From Paraburkholderia panacisoli (GTDB lineage Bacteria; Pseudomonadota; Gammaproteobacteria; Burkholderiales; Burkholderiaceae), in NCBI RefSeq assembly GCF_008369935.1, contig NZ_VTUZ01000069.1, positions 1 to 37,404 of the forward strand: DNA of 37,404 nucleotides, given 5' to 3'. Numbering within the stretch: the stretch's first letter is position 1; every line of letters begins with the position of its first letter. A program made the position numbers and the translations under genes. Positions 36,501 through 37,404 of the stretch are shown one piece after another. A model generated the notes under the pieces. It did not search any database and had not been told where the DNA came from. It saw nothing but the letters and a program-made list of their open reading frames with translations.

Positions 36501-36821
36501 GGGGAACGTTATTACGAAGCGGAGTTGCATCGGCTCAAGGGAGAGTTGCTAGTGCTTCAGGAAGGGAACATTAAGACTGGTGGCTCCGCCAGCGCAAAGG
36601 AAGCAGAAGCGTGTTTTCACAAGGCCATCGCAGTTGCGCATCACCAGGACGCCAAGTCGCTCGAACTGAGGGCACTACTGAGCCTGGCTCGGCTATGGCA
36701 ACGACAGGGCAAGACAGCCGCAGCCAGGCATAGGCTGGTGCAGCTCCAGGCCGCCTTTACTGAAGGCTTTGAGAGCGTCGACCTGCGGCAGACGAAGGTG
36801 CTGCTGGATGAGTTGCTTTAA
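33510..36821 (+). CDS. Winged-helix / zinc-ribbon / class III cyclase / STAND ATPase fusion protein
   Basis: A 1103-residue multidomain signalling protein. Residues about 62-152 form an OmpR/CadC-type winged helix (LRPRTFALLAYLAQHPGRLL, ending RTVPRRGYML). Two zinc ribbons follow: C190/C193/C204/C207 and C215/C218/C229/C232. The cyclase domain at about 272-450 has metal-binding D280 (FADLADST) and D324 (KSLGDGILALFG), with K320 conserved; the usual Asn of the VN-AAR motif is His (H402), as is common in this subfamily, and R406 is kept. A STAND-type ATPase follows, with Walker A GEAGVGKS at 502-509 and Walker B LLVEDLQWLD near 627-636. The C-terminal 250 residues look TPR-like. The start is uncertain: ATGs at 33510, 33582 and 33615 are all possible and none has a good ribosome site. 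It would couple ligand or partner sensing to cyclic nucleotide production and DNA binding; whether the cyclase is active is unknown. Confidence 0.9.
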   Translation: MCAIRRFADVLLFSMGGWHGPSVGMEASDATTIGRMKPETSPKHALATTIGSAAAGVVRYPGFEVDVDRGELRVEGQAVVLRPRTFALLAYLAQHPGRLLARDELLQAVWRDAIVTDDSLVQCLGELRSALGEHRQRVIRTVPRRGYMLELQPIAPAMSCEADPTDSISLASLIESRAVPQPCTNRDMRCMKCGFENAVAASFCEQCGANLARICPKCGHELSPSAQFCRACGTPVGPSPPPIHYTPPHLAERILAEHAALEARGETAGERKSVTVLFADLADSTELIRDMDPEDADRLIGPVVELMMGAVHHYEGYVAKSLGDGILALFGAPIAHEDHTQRALYAALRMQDEMRRHSNRIRLQSGIPLQIRVGINTGEVVVRSIRKDDLHTEYEPVGYTIHVAFRMQTIAAPSSILVSESSYKLAKGYFEFKALENTHVKGIPDPLAVYEVLGPGALRTRLQVAARLGLAQFVGRQTELGQLHHALEQAAAGRGQIVALVGEAGVGKSRLLHEFKERSHRGCLVLETFAVPHGKAFPYLPLIELLRNYFQITAPDDDRRCREKVADKVLTLDRSLEDLLPYLLYLLGISEPGSALAEMDSQIRRGRTFGAITRLLVRESLNQPIELLVEDLQWLDGETQAFLAFLADRVASTRMLLLMNYRPEYEHGWGQKSYCTQLRLDALDQVEAPRLLMSLLGDDLSLSPLKQLILEKTEGNPFFMEEIVQTLAEEKLLLGPRGRYRIETTPTTLHMPTTVQGVLAARMDRLPTAEKALLQTLAVVGKESPWRLIHAVVGQSEDELRRLLCHLQAAEFIYERSTFRGEEYSFKHALTQEVAGNSLLAEQRSLLHERTAQAVEALFHSRLKDYCSELAHHYSLSGNTPKAVHCLTFTAELHQFRREAQLTQECAEAAITLSTEQGFPFWLAWATILRGWALAEQGRIEEGIAQMSHGLAAYRATGAELGRPYFLGLMASAYANAGQAQAGLSVLLEAMAMVDKTGERYYEAELHRLKGELLVLQEGNIKTGGSASAKEAEACFHKAIAVAHHQDAKSLELRALLSLARLWQRQGKTAAARHRLVQLQAAFTEGFESVDLRQTKVLLDELL

Positions 36822-37367
36822 CGTGTCGTCCGCACATCTAGCCGCTGCACCTCTGGTCGCGTTGAAACCTAAATCAACGAGGGCAAGAGGTCGTCACGAG
36901 GCGCAACGTAAACGGTCCGCCACGGAGACCAGCCGGCGCAATATGAGCGGCAACGACGGAAATGCGCCAGGGGACCGGGTTCGGGCCAGTTGCTGTCATT
37001 CACCGCTACTCCCAAAGTGGCATTCGAGCGACCGCTTCGCCTCTGAAACCTGTCGAATATGCTACTTGCGGAGGTCAGCATGACCTGACCAATCATTGGC
37101 GAACCATTGGCGTCTTCGAGAAGTATGAAACGTTTGACGCTCGCACGCCTTCCCCCAAACGAATTTCTCGGTCTCGCGGCACGTATGCGGAGCAGCCGAA
37201 CACCGTTAGGTGATTCCATGACCGCACGACGGGAAACTTGACGACATGAATTATTGACGCCAAATGACGAAGACCGGGGCACCCGCGCGAGACATCCGTT
37301 CCGCAATCGGCTGACAAATACGACCCCGCGACCTATCCTTTATCCATTCGGCTCCGGGATCGTCGTC
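36822..37367. other. Intergenic, no supported gene
   Basis: About 550 bp. A 38-codon plus frame from 37126 (MKRLTLARLPPNEFLG...) is too short and unsupported to call. Otherwise nothing recognisable is seen. Confidence 0.35.
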
Positions 37368-37404
37368 ATGAAGATCATGCGTCGCCTGACTGGCGTGGTC
37401 ACGC
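37368..37404 (+). CDS. Possible start of a gene running off the right edge
   Basis: ATG 37368 opens a frame reading MKIMRRLTGVVT to the window end. The basic start followed by hydrophobic residues could be the beginning of a signal peptide. Only twelve codons are visible, and the site before it (GGGATCG) is weak. Confidence 0.3.
   Translation, partial: MKIMRRLTGVVT

Noticed and set aside
37126..37242. Short plus frame beginning MKRLTLARLPPNEFLG
   Set aside because: No ribosome site, no homology recognised; likely chance.
1..37404. CRISPR arrays, tRNA or rRNA genes, riboswitches
   Set aside because: No regularly spaced repeats with spacers and no tRNA- or rRNA-like sequence were seen on either strand.

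Overview
The sequence looks like a chromosomal stretch from a beta-proteobacterium of the Burkholderia/Paraburkholderia group. The evidence is high GC with GC-rich third codon positions, family matches such as a PheP-type permease and Burkholderia-style hypothetical proteins, and intergenic gaps filled with short degenerate dispersed repeats of a kind I associate with Paraburkholderia. The genus call is inference; no rRNA, tRNA or other strong marker is present.

Layout. Bases 1-116 are the 3' end of an IS30-family transposase. Bases 352-4985 form a tyrosine/phenylalanine module: a divergent Lrp/AsnC regulator, then hpd (4-hydroxyphenylpyruvate dioxygenase), an aromatic amino acid permease and an aromatic aminotransferase. 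Together they would import the amino acid, transaminate it to 4-hydroxyphenylpyruvate and oxidise that to homogentisate; the later steps are not in the window. Bases 5000-12880 are accessory DNA: an AT-richer orphan membrane protein, a CPA2-type cation/proton antiporter, a frameshifted alpha/beta hydrolase and a 540-residue protein with an exact 13-residue repeat, separated by repeat-rich gaps.

Bases 12881-16791 (minus strand) hold an SNF2-family helicase followed at once by a SWIM zinc-finger protein whose C-terminal tail is Lys/Ala/Pro-rich and resembles histone H1 tails. Two small conserved-looking hypothetical genes follow (17284-18496). Then comes a minus-strand pair with ATGA overlap: a small lipoprotein and a sedolisin (S53) peptidase lipoprotein with Ig-like C-terminal repeats. 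A second, broken IS30 copy lies at 22815-23705 in the same orientation as the first. It is followed by a metaxin/FAXC-like glutathione S-transferase and a threonine-dehydratase-like PLP enzyme.

Bases 26488-32603 contain two homologous GLUG-repeat filamentous-haemagglutinin-type exoproteins facing each other. The left one lacks its N-terminal secretion domain; the right one is complete. A third C-terminal scrap lies between them, next to a small secreted protein. No TpsB transporter is visible. The window closes with an IS110/IS1111-type remnant and a 1103-residue fusion: OmpR-type winged helix, two zinc ribbons, class III cyclase, STAND ATPase and a helical repeat tail. The start of one more gene lies at the very edge.

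The module at 352-4985, the SNF2/SWIM pair, the S53 pair and the right-hand exoprotein look intact. Much of the rest shows insertion, duplication and decay.
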